A stretch of 64,000 nt of DNA from Phyllobacterium bourgognense (GCF_003337575.1 NZ_QPJM01000003.1:328069-392068); one strand, 5' to 3'. Shown: positions 45,522 through 60,638, counted from the stretch's first letter. A program made the numbers and translations. Notes: generated from the letters alone by a model not told the origin.

Positions 45522-45749
45522 ACACATAGTCTGCCGGTGCACGATTGGATGGTGCAATGGGCAGATGTTTGGAAAGAAACGAATCCGGGGGCCTTGTGTT
45601 TTTCCGGAATCGGTTCTATGTAGGCTTAACAGACACGCGGTGCGTGGAGCTGAACGATCAGCTTTACGGGCCGCAATGGTGTGGACAGATGGTGTTGTTT
45701 AGTTTGCAGCACAGCATGTTTACAGCAACATGACATGCACGAGCGGTAA

Positions 45750-45950
45750 ATGGCATCCAAAACGAATCCAATAACTTTTTTTCAGCAAGTGCGCGCTGAA
45801 ACCGCAAAGGTCACATGGCCTTCGCGTCGCGAAACGCTCATTTCCACCGCAATGGTGATGGTAATGGCGTTTTTTGCTGCGATTTTCTTTTTCGCAGCTG
45901 ATCAGTTGATGGCATACGGAATCGATATGATTCTCGGTCTTGGTCGTTAA
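45750..45950 (+). CDS. secE: Preprotein translocase subunit SecE
   Basis: A 66-residue single-span SecE, the short form that clamps SecY in the SecYEG channel. The cytoplasmic motif QVRAETAKVTWPSRRET precedes one membrane segment (about residues 31-58). It is followed 37 bases later by nusG, the usual order. The 228 bases between tRNA-Trp and secE show no gene. Confidence 0.96.
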   Translation: MASKTNPITFFQQVRAETAKVTWPSRRETLISTAMVMVMAFFAAIFFFAADQLMAYGIDMILGLGR

Positions 45951-45987
45951 CGCAGGCTGACAAGAAAATCGGGATTGGGAAATAGCA

Positions 45988-46518
45988 ATGACCGCGCGCT
46001 GGTATATCGTTCACGCCTATTCGAACTTTGAAAAGAAGGTCGCCGAGTCGATCGAAGAAAAGGCAAGACAGAAGGGTCTGTCGCATCTTTTTGAGAAGAT
46101 TCTCGTGCCGACTGAAAAGGTGGTCGAAGTGCGCCGTGGCCGCAAGGTCGATGCCGAGCGCAAGTTCTTTCCGGGTTATGTCCTGGTTCGTGCCGATCTG
46201 ACGGATGATGCCTATCATCTGATCAAGAACACACCGAAGGTGACGGGGTTCCTCGGTTCGGACAACAAGCCGATTGCGATTTCCGATAAGGAAGCCGACC
46301 GCATCCTGATGCAGGTTCAGGAAGGTGTCGAGCGTCCCAAGGCTTCGATCTCGTTCGAGATCGGCGAAAGTGTTCGCGTTGCCGATGGTCCGTTCGCCTC
46401 GTTCAACGGCACTGTACAGGAAGTCGACGAAGAGCGTTCGCGCCTCAAGGTAGAAGTTTCGATTTTTGGCCGCGCCACGCCGGTCGATCTGGAATTTGGT
46501 CAGGTTGAAAAAGTCTGA
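45988..46518 (+). CDS. nusG: Transcription termination/antitermination factor NusG
   Basis: A 176-residue NusG that binds RNA polymerase and links it to Rho or to the leading ribosome. The NGN domain ([18 protein letters not shown]) is followed by KVTGFLG and the C-terminal KOW motif ([22 protein letters not shown]). Sequence and length are standard. Confidence 0.97.
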   Translation: MTARWYIVHAYSNFEKKVAESIEEKARQKGLSHLFEKILVPTEKVVEVRRGRKVDAERKFFPGYVLVRADLTDDAYHLIKNTPKVTGFLGSDNKPIAISDKEADRILMQVQEGVERPKASISFEIGESVRVADGPFASFNGTVQEVDEERSRLKVEVSIFGRATPVDLEFGQVEKV

Positions 46519-46564
46519 TCAATCGGCGGCTCTCTGAAGTCGCCTGCTGCGTCAGCGGCAAACA

Positions 46565-46613
46565 TGGTGGGAGGTAAGGCAGCCTTTAGCCGGGCTTTCG
46601 ATCCGCACCACCA
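46565..46613 (+). promoter_or_regulatory. Structured leader ahead of rplK (possible L1 target)
   Basis: TGGTGG (46565-46570) pairs with CCACCA (46608-46613), enclosing an internal AAGGC/GCTTT stem. In E. coli ribosomal protein L1 represses rplKA by binding a hairpin that mimics its rRNA site at this position. I see the hairpin but cannot confirm the L1 motif. Confidence 0.35.
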
Positions 46614-46660
46614 AACTGCAACCGCCGGTTATCCGGCACTTTGATTAAAGGCAGGAAGTT

Positions 46661-47089
46661 ATGGCTAAGAAAGTAGCAGGCCAGCTCAAGCTGCAGGTTT
46701 CGGCAGGATCGGCAACACCGTCCCCGCCGATCGGACCGGCGCTTGGTCAGCGTGGCATCAACATCATGGAATTCTGCAAGGCCTTCAATGCGGCCACGCA
46801 GGAACTGGAAAAGGGTTCCCCCATTCCGGTCGTAATTACCTATTATCAGGACAAGTCCTTCACATTTGCGATGAAGACACCGCCGGTGTCTTACTTTCTC
46901 AAGAAGGCCGCAAACCTGAAGTCGGGTTCGAAAGAGCCGGGCAAGGTCGTTGCCGGCAAGATCTCGCGCGACAAGGTGCGTGAAATCGCTCAGGCGAAGA
47001 TGAAAGACCTGAACGCAGCGGACGTTGAAGCCGCCATGCGCATGGTTGAAGGTTCTGCCCGTTCGATGGGCCTGGAAGTGGTGGGCTAA
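46661..47089 (+). CDS. rplK: 50S ribosomal protein L11
   Basis: A 142-residue L11, part of the GTPase-associated centre of the 50S subunit. The start [28 protein letters not shown] and the [12 protein letters not shown] block are typical. rplA follows after four bases. Confidence 0.98.
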   Translation: MAKKVAGQLKLQVSAGSATPSPPIGPALGQRGINIMEFCKAFNAATQELEKGSPIPVVITYYQDKSFTFAMKTPPVSYFLKKAANLKSGSKEPGKVVAGKISRDKVREIAQAKMKDLNAADVEAAMRMVEGSARSMGLEVVG

Positions 47090-47093
47090 GACG

Positions 47094-47792
47094 ATGGCAA
47101 AACTATCAAAGCGTGTAGCGAAAGTTCGTGAAGGCGTTGACCGTAACAAGCTGTATGACCTGACCTCGGCGATTGCCATGGTCAAGGAGCGTGCTGTTGC
47201 CAAGTTCGACGAGACGATCGAAGTTGCAATGAATCTCGGTGTTGATCCTCGCCATGCGGACCAGATGGTTCGTGGTGTCGTCAATCTGCCGAATGGCACT
47301 GGCCGTACAGTTCGCGTCGCCGTATTTGCTCGTGGTCCGAAGGCTGATGAAGCCAAGGCCGCAGGTGCAGACATCGTTGGTGCGGAAGACCTGTTCGAGA
47401 TCGTCAATGGCGGCAAGATCGATTTCGATCGTTGCATTGCAACCCCGGACATGATGCCTCTCGTTGGCCGTCTCGGTAAGGTTCTCGGCCCGCGCGGCAT
47501 GATGCCGAACCCGAAGGTTGGCACGGTTACAACCGATGTTGCAGCTGCCGTGAAGGCTTCCAAGGGCGGTGCAGTCGAGTTCCGCGTCGAGAAGGCCGGT
47601 ATCATTCACGCCGGCGTCGGCAAGGCATCCTTCGATGCCAAGGCGCTGGAAGAGAACATCAAGGCATTCGCTGATGCCGTCACCAAGGCAAAGCCAGCTG
47701 GCGCCAAGGGTGACTACGTCAAGCGCGTCGCGATTTCATCGACGATGGGTGCTGGCGTAAAGATCGATCCAGCAACAGTGCGCATTGCGTAA
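47094..47792 (+). CDS. rplA: 50S ribosomal protein L1
   Basis: A 232-residue L1, which forms the mobile stalk near the E site and is a translational repressor of its own operon in other bacteria. [21 protein letters not shown] is the family signature. ATG 47094 lies four bases after the rplK stop; the frame is open upstream through rplK but that part is out of frame with L11. Confidence 0.97.
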   Translation: MAKLSKRVAKVREGVDRNKLYDLTSAIAMVKERAVAKFDETIEVAMNLGVDPRHADQMVRGVVNLPNGTGRTVRVAVFARGPKADEAKAAGADIVGAEDLFEIVNGGKIDFDRCIATPDMMPLVGRLGKVLGPRGMMPNPKVGTVTTDVAAAVKASKGGAVEFRVEKAGIIHAGVGKASFDAKALEENIKAFADAVTKAKPAGAKGDYVKRVAISSTMGAGVKIDPATVRIA

Positions 47793-47838
47793 GTGTTGAT
47801 TGAAGTTTCAAGCTTAGCTGTTTGAAACGAAAAGAATT

Positions 47839-47882
47839 CCAGGCCCTTCGGGGCCTGGATAACCGGATGCAAGTCCGGTTAT
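47839..47882 (+). promoter_or_regulatory. Two adjacent hairpins in the rplJ leader
   Basis: CCAGGCCC-TTCG-GGGCCTGG (47839-47858) is followed at once by ATAACCGGA (47859-47867) pairing with TCCGGTTAT (47874-47882). The 345-base gap from rplA to rplJ holds no gene and is the place of the L10 leader, where the L10-L12 complex represses rplJL in other bacteria. No T-run follows, so these are not simple terminators. Confidence 0.5.
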
Positions 47883-48137
47883 CCTGTCCGAGATTGCGGG
47901 TGGTTCGCCTTAATTCGTCAGAACCCGCATGAGACGTGGAAAAACTTTGCTTAGAGGGCTTAGCCCGATGAACAAGGTTCGAACCGTAGTTGCCTTTCGC
48001 TTGCAGCCGATCTCGGCGAAGCAGGGGGGACAGGATCCTCAAGTGCTGTGTGGTTTCGGTCTTCGGACTGAAGTCTTGCAGCAAAAGGCAACCCGGCAGT
48101 GACGCAATCTCGCGTTTCTGCCAAATGGAGAGAGACA

Positions 48138-48656
48138 GTGGAAAAAGCGGAAAAGCGCGAATTCGTCGCGTGGCTGAATGGGGTCTTCAAGGACTCTGGT
48201 TCAGTTGTCGTGGCCCACTATACCGGTCTCACCGTTGCGCAACTGAGCGATCTTCGCTCGAAGATGCGTGATGCTGGTGGCACCGTTAAAGTCGCGAAGA
48301 ACCGCCTTGCCAAGATCGCTCTTCAGGGCACGGATTCGGAAGGCATCGCTGACCTGTTCACAGGTCAGACACTCGTTGCTTATTCCAACGATCCGATAGC
48401 GGCACCAAAGATCGCCATTGAATTTGCCAAGGGTAACGAAAAGCTCGTCATCCTCGGTGGTTCGATGGGAGCAACAACTCTCGACCCGGATGGGGTAAAG
48501 GCACTTGCCGCACTTCCATCGCTCGACGAGTTGCGCGCAAAGCTGGTTGGTATGATCCAGACACCGGCTTCTCGCATTGCTCAGGTCGTCAACGCACCGG
48601 CAGCTCAGCTCGCCCGCGTTTTTGGCGCCTATGCCCGGAAGGACGAAGCGGCATAA
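48138..48656 (+). CDS. rplJ: 50S ribosomal protein L10
   Basis: A 172-residue L10, the base of the L7/L12 stalk. The start GTG 48138 ([17 protein letters not shown]) follows GGAGAGAG and gives the length I know for Rhizobiales; an ATG-equivalent further upstream would add 13 unrelated residues. The C-terminal helix that binds L12 dimers ([14 protein letters not shown]) is present. Confidence 0.96.
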   Translation: MEKAEKREFVAWLNGVFKDSGSVVVAHYTGLTVAQLSDLRSKMRDAGGTVKVAKNRLAKIALQGTDSEGIADLFTGQTLVAYSNDPIAAPKIAIEFAKGNEKLVILGGSMGATTLDPDGVKALAALPSLDELRAKLVGMIQTPASRIAQVVNAPAAQLARVFGAYARKDEAA

Positions 48657-48703
48657 GGCCGTTCTCGCTGTCAATATATCGAACCTTGTAAAGGAATACC
48701 AAA

Positions 48704-49081
48704 ATGACTGATCTCGCAAAGATCGTAGATGACCTGTCCAACCTGACTGTTCTCGAAGCTGCTGAACTTTCGAAGCTTCTGGAAGAGAAGTGGGGCGTTT
48801 CTGCTGCTGCTCCGGTTGCTGCTGCTGCCGCTGCTGGCGGTGGTGCAGTTGCTGCTGCAGTTGAAGAGAAGACTGAATTCGACGTCGTTCTGACCGAAGC
48901 CGGACCTAACAAGATCAACGTGATCAAGGAAGTCCGCGCTATCACCGGTCTCGGCCTCAAGGAAGCCAAGGACCTCGTTGAAGCTGCTCCTAAGGCAGTC
49001 AAGGAAGGCGTTAACAAGGAAGAATCTGACAAGATCAAGGCACAGCTCGAAGCAGCTGGCGCCAAGGTCGAACTCAAGTAA
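48704..49081 (+). CDS. rplL: 50S ribosomal protein L7/L12
   Basis: A 125-residue L7/L12, the multimeric stalk protein that recruits translation GTPases. The N-terminal dimerisation part is followed by an Ala/Gly hinge (about residues 36-56) and the C-terminal domain with [24 protein letters not shown]. It begins 47 bases after rplJ. Confidence 0.98.
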   Translation: MTDLAKIVDDLSNLTVLEAAELSKLLEEKWGVSAAAPVAAAAAAGGGAVAAAVEEKTEFDVVLTEAGPNKINVIKEVRAITGLGLKEAKDLVEAAPKAVKEGVNKEESDKIKAQLEAAGAKVELK

Positions 49082-49094
49082 ACCTTGCACTATT

Positions 49095-49137
49095 GGCGGG
49101 CAGGGCAACCTGTCCGCCGGCTACCCTCCACGGAGGG
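49095..49137 (+). other. Hairpins between rplL and rpoB (attenuator or processing site)
   Basis: GGCGGGCAGG-GCAA-CCTGTCCGCC (49095-49118) is followed by CCCTCC/GGAGGG (49124-49137), and further stems (CCTGA/TCAGG) lie at 49155-49190 before a short TTTT. In E. coli this gap holds an attenuator and an RNase III site; a similar role is likely here. Confidence 0.5.
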
Positions 49138-49266
49138 CCCGGTACTCAACCCTTTTCCTGATGGCAATTTCACTGCTTTCAGGAAACGGGTTTTGTCCCG
49201 TTCACGGGGCCGCATGAGCGGTTTTAAGAAACAGGCCAGTTTCTGGCATAAAGACGAGGAGCGACG

Positions 49267-52200
49267 ATGGCTCAGACCCATTCTTTCAATGGTCGTAGGC
49301 GCGTACGCAAGTTTTTCGGTAAGATTCCGGAAGTCGCAGAGATGCCGAACCTCATCGAGGTTCAGAAAGCTTCCTACGATCAGTTTCTGATGGTGGAAGA
49401 GCCCAAGGGCGGGCGTCTGGATGAAGGTCTGCAGGCTGTGTTCAAGTCTGTTTTCCCGATCCAGGATTTCTCGGGTGCTTCCATGCTCGAATTCGTCAAG
49501 TACGAGTTCGAAGCTCCAAAATTCGACGTTGACGAATGCCGTCAGCGCGATCTGACATATGCTGCGCCACTCAAGGTGACGCTGCGCCTCATCGTGTTCG
49601 ATATCGATGAGGATACAGGCGCGAAGTCGATCAAGGACATCAAGGAACAGGACGTTTACATGGGCGATATGCCGCTCATGACCGATAACGGCACGTTCAT
49701 TGTAAACGGCACCGAGCGCGTGATCGTATCGCAGATGCATCGTTCGCCGGGCGTCTTCTTCGATCACGACAAGGGCAAGACGCATTCGTCCGGCAAGCTG
49801 CTGTTTGCTGCGCGCGTCATCCCTTATCGCGGTTCCTGGCTCGACATCGAATTCGATGCCAAGGACGTCGTCTATGCGCGTATCGACCGCCGCCGCAAGA
49901 TCCCTGCGACGTCACTGTTGATGGCGCTTGGCATGGATTCGGAAGAAATCCTGTCGACGTTCTACAATATGCTCACATTCAACCGCGATGGCGATACCTG
50001 GCGTATTCCGTTCTCCGTGGATCGCTTCCGCGGGTTCAAGGCTACCACGGACGTCGTGGATGCCGATACGGGCGAGGTTGTTCTCGAAACAGGCAAGAAG
50101 CTGACGGCACGCAGTGCCAAGCAGCTCGCTGAAAAGGGCTTGAAGTTCATCAAGGCGACAGAAGACGATCTGCTCGGCACTTATCTCGCCGAAGATATCG
50201 TCAATATGGAGACGGGTGAAGTTTATCTCGAAGCCGGTGACGAGCTTGACGAGAAGACACTCAAGGTTCTGCTCGACACGGGCGTTTCCGAGATCAACAT
50301 TCTCGATATCGATCATGTCAATATCGGACCGTATATCCGCAACACCCTTGCCGTTGACAAGAACGAGAACCGCCAGGACGCACTGTTCGACATCTACCGC
50401 GTCATGCGTCCGGGTGAACCGCCAACGATCGACTCCGCCGAAGCAATGTTCAAGTCGTTGTTCTTCGACAGTGAGCGCTACGATCTTTCGGCTGTTGGCC
50501 GCGTCAAGATGAACATGCGCCTCGATCTCGATGCGGAAGACACTGTCCGTATCCTGCGCAAGGAAGACATCCTGGCTGTCGTCAAGATGCTGGTTGATCT
50601 GCGCGATGGCCGCGGCGAAATCGACGACATCGACAATCTCGGCAACCGCCGTGTGCGTTCGGTCGGCGAATTGATGGAAAACCAGTACCGTGTTGGTCTG
50701 CTCCGCATGGAGCGCGCCATCAAGGAACGCATGTCGTCCATCGAAATCGATACCGTCATGCCACAGGACCTGATCAACGCGAAGCCGGCAGCCGCTGCCG
50801 TTCGTGAGTTCTTCGGTTCCTCGCAGTTGTCGCAGTTCATGGATCAGACCAACCCGCTGTCCGAGATCACGCACAAGCGTCGTCTTTCGGCATTGGGACC
50901 CGGCGGTTTGACCCGCGAGCGCGCCGGCTTCGAAGTCCGCGACGTTCATCCGACGCATTACGGCCGTATCTGCCCGATTGAAACGCCGGAAGGCCCGAAT
51001 ATCGGTCTGATCAACTCGCTTGCAACCTTTGCCCGGGTCAACAAGTACGGCTTTATTGAAAGCCCGTACCGCAAGATCATCGACGGCAAGGTCACGGATG
51101 ATGTGGTTTATCTGTCTGCGATGGAAGAAGCCAAGTATCACGTGGCCCAGGCCAATGTGGAACTGGATGCTTCCGGTGCATTCACGGATGAATTCGTTGT
51201 CTGCCGTCATGCGGGTGAAGTTCTGATGGCGCCGCGTGAAAACGTGGATCTGATGGATGTTTCGCCAAAGCAGCTTGTTTCGGTTGCAGCAGCGCTTATT
51301 CCGTTCTTGGAAAACGATGACGCCAACCGCGCTCTGATGGGCTCGAACATGCAGCGTCAGGCCGTTCCACTGGTTCGTGCCGAAGCGCCGTTCGTTGGAA
51401 CGGGTATGGAACCGGTCGTCGCTCGCGACTCCGGCGCCGCTATCGGTGCTCGCCGTACTGGTATCGTCGATCAGGTCGATGCGACCCGTATCGTTATCCG
51501 TGCGACGGAAGATCTGGTGCCGGGCAAGTCGGGCGTCGATATCTATCGCCTGATGAAGTTCCAGCGTTCGAACCAGAACACCTGCATCAATCAGCGTCCG
51601 CTGGTTCGTGTTGGCGACCGGATCGAGAAGGGTGACATCATCGCTGATGGTCCTTCGACCGATCTGGGCGATCTGGCGCTTGGCCGCAACGTGCTCGTCG
51701 CGTTCATGCCGTGGAATGGCTACAACTACGAAGATTCCATCCTTCTTTCTGAAAAGATCGTTTCGGATGACGTCTTCACCTCGATCCATATCGAGGAGTT
51801 CGAAGTCATGGCCCGCGACACGAAGCTCGGACCGGAAGAAATCACGCGCGACATTCCGAACGTTTCGGAAGAAGCGCTGAAGAACCTGGACGAAGCCGGC
51901 ATTGTCTATATCGGCGCGGAAGTACAGCCTGGCGATATCCTCGTCGGCAAGATCACACCGAAGGGCGAAAGCCCGATGACGCCGGAAGAGAAGCTTCTGC
52001 GAGCGATCTTCGGAGAAAAGGCTTCGGACGTACGTGATACCTCGATGCGCATGCCGCCCGGGACCTACGGTACTGTTGTGGAAGTTCGCGTTTTCAATCG
52101 CCACGGCGTTGAAAAGGACGAACGCGCCATGGCGATCGAACGCGAGGAAATCGAGCGTTTGGCCAAGGACCGCGACGACGAACAGGCGATCCTTGACCGC

Positions 52201-53424
52201 AACGTCTATGGCCGTCTGGCTGACGTTCTCGATGGCAAGTCTGCTGTTGCCGGACCGAAGGCATTCAAGAAGGGCACTGTCGTTACACAGGACGTCATGG
52301 GTGAATACCCGCGTTCCCAGTGGTGGCAGTTTGCTGTCGAGGACGAGAAGATCCAGGGCGAAATCGAAGCTCTGCGCAACCAGTACGACGACTCCAAGAA
52401 ATTGCTCGAGCAGCGTTTCATGGACAAGGTCGAAAAGGTCCAGCGCGGCGACGAGATGCCCCCAGGCGTCATGAAAATGGTCAAGGTCTTTGTCGCTGTG
52501 AAGCGCAAGATCCAGCCAGGCGACAAGATGGCTGGCCGTCACGGCAACAAGGGCGTTGTTTCGCGTATCGCCGCTGTTGAGGATATGCCGTTCCTTGAAG
52601 ACGGAACGCATGTCGACATCGTGCTCAACCCGCTTGGCGTGCCAAGCCGCATGAATGTCGGGCAGATCCTCGAAACGCATCTGGGCTGGGCTTGCGCCGG
52701 AATGGGCAGGAAGATCGGGGAACTGATCGAAGCCTACAAGGCACAGCACGCACAGGGTGAACAGGGCGATATTGCTCCGCTGAGAATGACGATTGAATCG
52801 ATCATTCCGGACAATGACCGCAACGAGCCGGTTCGCAACTATGACGATGAGAGCATCATTCGTCTTGGCGAACAGATGAAGCGTGGCGTTTCGATTGCAA
52901 CGCCGGTGTTTGACGGTGCGCATGAACCGGACATCAATGTGATGCTGGAACAAGCGGGCCTGCATTCTTCGGGTCAGTCGACGCTTTATGACGGACGTAC
53001 GGGTGAGACTTTCGATCGTCAGGTGACCGTCGGCTACATCTACATGCTGAAGCTGCACCATTTGGTCGACGACAAGATCCACGCTCGTTCGATCGGACCT
53101 TACTCGCTCGTTACGCAGCAGCCTCTGGGTGGTAAAGCCCAGTTCGGCGGTCAGCGCTTCGGTGAAATGGAGGTCTGGGCTCTGGAAGCATACGGTGCGG
53201 CTTACACGCTGCAGGAAATGCTTACGGTCAAGTCCGACGACGTTGCCGGACGTACGAAGGTTTACGAAGCAATCGTCCGTGGCGACGATACTTTCGAAGC
53301 CGGCATTCCGGAGAGCTTCAACGTTCTCGTCAAGGAAATGCGCTCGCTCGGTCTCAATGTCGAGCTGGACGATACTCGTGCCCAAGAACAGCAACAGCAG
53401 GCATTGCCTGACGCTGCAGAGTAA
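49267..53424 (+). CDS. rpoB: DNA-directed RNA polymerase subunit beta
   Basis: The 1385-residue beta subunit. The rifampicin region (about residues 516-547, [20 protein letters not shown] then [11 protein letters not shown]) carries the wild-type Asp, His and Ser residues. Catalytic and structural blocks such as [10 protein letters not shown] and [17 protein letters not shown] are intact. ATG 49267 follows GACGAGGAG. rpoC follows after 141 bases. Confidence 0.99.
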   Translation: MAQTHSFNGRRRVRKFFGKIPEVAEMPNLIEVQKASYDQFLMVEEPKGGRLDEGLQAVFKSVFPIQDFSGASMLEFVKYEFEAPKFDVDECRQRDLTYAAPLKVTLRLIVFDIDEDTGAKSIKDIKEQDVYMGDMPLMTDNGTFIVNGTERVIVSQMHRSPGVFFDHDKGKTHSSGKLLFAARVIPYRGSWLDIEFDAKDVVYARIDRRRKIPATSLLMALGMDSEEILSTFYNMLTFNRDGDTWRIPFSVDRFRGFKATTDVVDADTGEVVLETGKKLTARSAKQLAEKGLKFIKATEDDLLGTYLAEDIVNMETGEVYLEAGDELDEKTLKVLLDTGVSEINILDIDHVNIGPYIRNTLAVDKNENRQDALFDIYRVMRPGEPPTIDSAEAMFKSLFFDSERYDLSAVGRVKMNMRLDLDAEDTVRILRKEDILAVVKMLVDLRDGRGEIDDIDNLGNRRVRSVGELMENQYRVGLLRMERAIKERMSSIEIDTVMPQDLINAKPAAAAVREFFGSSQLSQFMDQTNPLSEITHKRRLSALGPGGLTRERAGFEVRDVHPTHYGRICPIETPEGPNIGLINSLATFARVNKYGFIESPYRKIIDGKVTDDVVYLSAMEEAKYHVAQANVELDASGAFTDEFVVCRHAGEVLMAPRENVDLMDVSPKQLVSVAAALIPFLENDDANRALMGSNMQRQAVPLVRAEAPFVGTGMEPVVARDSGAAIGARRTGIVDQVDATRIVIRATEDLVPGKSGVDIYRLMKFQRSNQNTCINQRPLVRVGDRIEKGDIIADGPSTDLGDLALGRNVLVAFMPWNGYNYEDSILLSEKIVSDDVFTSIHIEEFEVMARDTKLGPEEITRDIPNVSEEALKNLDEAGIVYIGAEVQPGDILVGKITPKGESPMTPEEKLLRAIFGEKASDVRDTSMRMPPGTYGTVVEVRVFNRHGVEKDERAMAIEREEIERLAKDRDDEQAILDRNVYGRLADVLDGKSAVAGPKAFKKGTVVTQDVMGEYPRSQWWQFAVEDEKIQGEIEALRNQYDDSKKLLEQRFMDKVEKVQRGDEMPPGVMKMVKVFVAVKRKIQPGDKMAGRHGNKGVVSRIAAVEDMPFLEDGTHVDIVLNPLGVPSRMNVGQILETHLGWACAGMGRKIGELIEAYKAQHAQGEQGDIAPLRMTIESIIPDNDRNEPVRNYDDESIIRLGEQMKRGVSIATPVFDGAHEPDINVMLEQAGLHSSGQSTLYDGRTGETFDRQVTVGYIYMLKLHHLVDDKIHARSIGPYSLVTQQPLGGKAQFGGQRFGEMEVWALEAYGAAYTLQEMLTVKSDDVAGRTKVYEAIVRGDDTFEAGIPESFNVLVKEMRSLGLNVELDDTRAQEQQQQALPDAAE

Positions 53425-53432
53425 AAAGGGAA

Positions 53433-53489
53433 GGGTGCGCGGCATTGTTCGCGCACCCGACCAGTTTTTCGGGCCGCTGAGGAAGCGGC
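53433..53489 (+). other. Hairpins between rpoB and rpoC
   Basis: GGGTGCGCG (53433-53441) pairs with CGCGCACCC (53450-53458), followed by TTTTT at 53465-53469, then GCCGCT (53473-53478) with AGCGGC (53484-53489). These could cause partial termination or protect the processed ends; the T-run is too far from the stem for a standard terminator. Confidence 0.5.
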
Positions 53490-53565
53490 ATTTGATCTAG
53501 ATGGACCCGCGGCGGCGGATATCCATCGCAAGTAGAGGGCACTTTTTGCCCCATGGAGAAACGGC

Positions 53566-57774
<4,209 letters not shown>

Positions 57775-57795
57775 GCTGGTAGCCAACACCAAACC

Positions 57796-57832
57796 AAAAG
57801 GCCGCCCCGGAGCAATCCCGGGCGGCCTTTTT
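57796..57832 (+). terminator. Intrinsic terminator after rpoC
   Basis: AAAAGGCCGCCC (57796-57807) pairs with GGGCGGCCTTTTT (57820-57832), ending in five T. The remaining bases to 58114 contain no gene; GTGCAA (57851-57856) and TTGCAC (57884-57889) form a weak inverted repeat. Confidence 0.92.
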
Positions 57833-58114
57833 CATGACGGTCTCAATCGAGTGCAACTAAAATTCTACTGAGAGTGGAAATTCTTGCACCAGATTCGGCA
57901 TTTCTTGTGGAGGTTTCGGCGGTTCTTATGTGAGATTTGAGTCTTTTCATGCAAAAGCTTTGCAGGGATCGATTTGAGTCATCCAAAAATCAAACCGTTC
58001 GAAGCGGAGATAAATTGCGGCGTCGGCCAAGGGCACTCAGCTGAGGCGCCATGCCGTTAGCTCAACCCTAGACTGCGGTAGAAATAATTGAACGTATGAC
58101 GAGAAAGCCCGATC

Positions 58115-58396
58115 TTAATCGTTGAACTCGATGAGCGCCGCCTGGCCGGTGAGGGCGCTCTTCCAGGCGGAGAGGTGCGGTTCGTCTTCGGGCTCTTCGG
58201 TCAGCGTACCGATCTCCAGAAGCTCGGCTTCCTCATAGCCGGAATTGGCGAGGATCTTTAGCGCCAGTTCTACCAGCCCGTCGGCATCGTCGTTCATCAG
58301 CAGCAGGTGAACCTGGCGCGGCTCGCCGTCTTTGTCCTTCCAGACATCCGCAACGATGAGATGAACTGTTTTTATTTCCGCATTGTCCGATGGCAT
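58115..58396 (-). CDS. Conserved small acidic protein of unknown function
   Basis: A 93-residue, strongly acidic, cytoplasmic protein (MPSDNAEIKTVHLIVADVWKD...). It has a predicted alpha/beta pattern and ends PHLSAWKSALTGQAALIEFND. Short proteins of this kind occur in rhizobia without a known function. It stands alone between rpoC and a VOC-family gene and is oriented opposite to both. Confidence 0.65.
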   Translation of the reverse strand: MPSDNAEIKTVHLIVADVWKDKDGEPRQVHLLLMNDDADGLVELALKILANSGYEEAELLEIGTLTEEPEDEPHLSAWKSALTGQAALIEFND

Positions 58397-58490
58397 AGAA
58401 TTGGTTCCTAGTTTTATGCTCTATGTCTATCTGAAATCGTGCCGTTCATGAAATCAGAATATTCGTTGGTGCATTTGAGAGAGGGCGTAA

Positions 58491-59120
58491 ATGCTACAAT
58501 TCGATCACATGACAGTCATCGCACCGACATTGGAAGAGGGCATTGAGTACGTTTCTAACTGCCTGGAAATCGATCTGATAAATGGAACGACCCATACCGA
58601 TATGTGTACACACAATAGGCGAGTCAAATTGGGAGAGAGCTGCTATCTCGAAGTGATTGCCATTAACCCTGACGCGCCTTCACCAAGCTGTCCACGGTGG
58701 TTTGGCCTTGATGAGATTGAGGCGGTCCGTACTGAATGGTCGAAAGGCGCACGCCTTCGGGGTTGGGTTGCAAGGACCAATGAAATTGACAAGGTTCTTA
58801 GGTTGCACGGCCACCTCCTCGGGTCCACGAAATGGCTCGACGACCATTTTAATTTCTCGGTGCCAGCGGGCGGAGAGTTACCAATGGGGGGGATTCTGCC
58901 TTCCGTAATAGACGTAGGTGATAATCCACCCACAGCGACAAGCTTGGTAGATCAGGGAGTGCGACTAAGAGAATTCGTGCTTGAACATCCGACTCCATCC
59001 AAGATCATTGCGCTCTATAATGAGATGGGGATCGTTGAGCCACCAAAAGTCAGAGAAGGCGCACGCCCCTGTTTTAGCGCCCTGCTGGATACACCTAGTG
59101 GGTTGACGGTCTTGAAATGA
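58491..59120 (+). CDS. VOC/glyoxalase-like domain protein
   Basis: A 209-residue protein of the glyoxalase-like (VOC) superfamily: FDHMTVIAPTLEEGIEYVSNCL with a possible metal His, then GESCYLEVIAINPDAP with a possible metal Glu. The substrate is unknown. Codon use is more A/T-rich than that of its neighbours (AGG, AGA, ATA and TTG are frequent), which suggests it was acquired later than the core genes around it. No ribosome binding site stands out: GAGAGGGCG lies about five bases ahead of ATG 58491. Confidence 0.75.
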   Translation: MLQFDHMTVIAPTLEEGIEYVSNCLEIDLINGTTHTDMCTHNRRVKLGESCYLEVIAINPDAPSPSCPRWFGLDEIEAVRTEWSKGARLRGWVARTNEIDKVLRLHGHLLGSTKWLDDHFNFSVPAGGELPMGGILPSVIDVGDNPPTATSLVDQGVRLREFVLEHPTPSKIIALYNEMGIVEPPKVREGARPCFSALLDTPSGLTVLK

Positions 59121-59429
59121 CCTCCGATGGCAAAGGTTCTCTGGAATCACTAACTAAGAGGCAGAGGCGGACTCGTTTTGTTTGAATAGCCGTAGCGTGA
59201 ATTACTTCGCATTGTCCCTAGTACTGAATTGATCGCTGATTCCCCGATTCTGGTCTGTGATGTCGGGCGGAGTATGCATGAGGCGGCTAACTGTCATCAA
59301 TCTGGGCAAATCCCTGTGCAAGAGACGAAATATTGCTTGAATTAATGCGCGTCCGGCGAAACTATCTTACATTCGGGCCCGCAAGAGCCTGCAAACGCTG
59401 CAAACCTTAATAATATTGTGGCTTCAGGC

Positions 59430-59458
59430 TTGACGAAAGCCTGGGGACACAGTATCAG
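59430..59458 (+). promoter_or_regulatory. Candidate promoter of the rpsL-rpsG-fusA-tuf operon
   Basis: TTGACG (59430-59435), 17 bases, then TATCAG (59453-59458). It would give a leader of about 270 bases before rpsL. Confidence 0.5.
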
Positions 59459-59592
59459 CAGCCCATCTGAGCCGATGTGAGATTGGCCGTTTCGGAGCGA
59501 CACGCTCTGGAGATCATCTCAAACAGGGTTCGTTTTACGATCGAAATGCAATTTGCCGCTCGCATGAGGCCTTTAGGGCTTCCTCTGCTTTT

Positions 59593-59632
59593 ATTCGGGC
59601 AACCACCCTTGCGGTGGTTTAGTTGCCCGAAT
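59593..59632 (+). promoter_or_regulatory. Long hairpin in the rpsL leader
   Basis: ATTCGGGCAAC (59593-59603) is the exact reverse complement of GTTGCCCGAAT (59622-59632), and CCACC/GGTGG (59603-59607, 59613-59617) continues the stem. No T-run follows, so a regulatory leader hairpin is more likely than a terminator. In E. coli S7 represses the str operon at a different place (between rpsL and rpsG). Confidence 0.55.
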
Positions 59633-59735
59633 TCGTGCATGAGCATGGCGCTGAAACGGCCCTGACGGGCGAAGATACGAGATTTGTGCCGAAGTGCCTA
59701 GCGCTTTGATACGCATTACAAAGAGGGAAGGTTGA

Positions 59736-60107
59736 ATGCCTACCGTAAACCAGTTGATCCGCAAGCCGCGCACTGCGCCGGTCAAGCGCAATAAAGTCCC
59801 TGCTCTGCAGGAAAACCCGCAGAAGCGCGGCGTTTGCACTCGCGTCTACACGACGACCCCGAAGAAGCCGAACTCGGCTCTGCGTAAGGTCGCCAAGGTG
59901 CGTCTGACGAACGGATTTGAAGTCATCGGATATATTCCGGGTGAGGGGCATAACCTTCAGGAACACTCTGTCGTGATGATCCGCGGCGGCCGTGTAAAGG
60001 ATTTGCCGGGTGTTCGTTACCACATCATCCGTGGTGTTCTGGATACCCAGGGCGTCAAGAACCGCAAGCAGCGCCGTTCCAAGTACGGTGCGAAGCGTCC
60101 GAAGTAA
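59736..60107 (+). CDS. rpsL: 30S ribosomal protein S12
   Basis: A 123-residue S12, the decoding-centre protein. The loops that carry streptomycin-resistance changes, [16 protein letters not shown] and [17 protein letters not shown], have the wild-type lysines. ATG 59736 follows GAGGGAAGG. Confidence 0.98.
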   Translation: MPTVNQLIRKPRTAPVKRNKVPALQENPQKRGVCTRVYTTTPKKPNSALRKVAKVRLTNGFEVIGYIPGEGHNLQEHSVVMIRGGRVKDLPGVRYHIIRGVLDTQGVKNRKQRRSKYGAKRPK

Positions 60108-60167
60108 GATTTTCCGGGACTTTGGCCACCAGGTAGGTCAACCCGATGCAGATAAGAGACAAAGAAT

Positions 60168-60638
60168 ATGTCCAGACGCCATAGTGCAGAAAAGCGTGAG
60201 ATCAATCCGGATCCTAAGTTCGGCGATCTCGTTCTGACCAAGTTCATGAATGCAGTCATGCATCATGGCAAGAAGTCGATTGCCGAGCGTATCGTTTACG
60301 GTGCGCTTGAGTCAGTTGAGAGCAAGAGCAAGCAGGAGCCGGTTGCCCTGTTCCATCAGGCTCTCGACAATGTAGCGCCGCACGTTGAAGTTCGTTCGCG
60401 CCGCGTCGGTGGTGCAACGTATCAGGTTCCGGTCGACGTTCGTCCCGAGCGTCGTCAGGCTCTTGCCATCCGCTGGCTGATCAATGCAGCACGCGGCCGC
60501 AATGAGACGACGATGATCGATCGCCTGTCCGGTGAACTTCTCGATGCTGCAAACAACCGCGGCTCGGCTGTGAAGAAGCGTGAAGACACGCATCGCATGG
60601 CAGAAGCCAACCGCGCATTCTCGCATTACCGCTGGTAA
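60168..60638 (+). CDS. rpsG: 30S ribosomal protein S7
   Basis: A 156-residue S7, which nucleates assembly of the 30S head. [20 protein letters not shown] and the C-terminal [15 protein letters not shown] are typical. It starts 60 bases after rpsL. Confidence 0.98.
   Translation: MSRRHSAEKREINPDPKFGDLVLTKFMNAVMHHGKKSIAERIVYGALESVESKSKQEPVALFHQALDNVAPHVEVRSRRVGGATYQVPVDVRPERRQALAIRWLINAARGRNETTMIDRLSGELLDAANNRGSAVKKREDTHRMAEANRAFSHYRW

Larger units (their letters stand above)
59121..59735. other. Long intergenic stretch upstream of the str operon
   Basis: No supported gene in 615 bases. It contains the candidate rpsL promoter (59430-59458) and a leader of about 270 bases with strong secondary structure. 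The first 300 bases show nothing I can identify. Confidence 0.6.

Noticed and set aside
45545..45733. A 62-codon frame between tRNA-Trp and secE
   Set aside because: No ribosome binding site, no recognisable pattern, and the gap is non-coding in the usual arrangement.
49912..53445. A 1177-codon open frame antisense to rpoB (and long ones antisense to rpoC and both tuf genes)
   Set aside because: Highly expressed genes with strong codon bias commonly leave the opposite strand open in one frame. The translations are low-complexity (rich in Arg, Val, Asp, Phe) and match no family, and the sense genes are certain.
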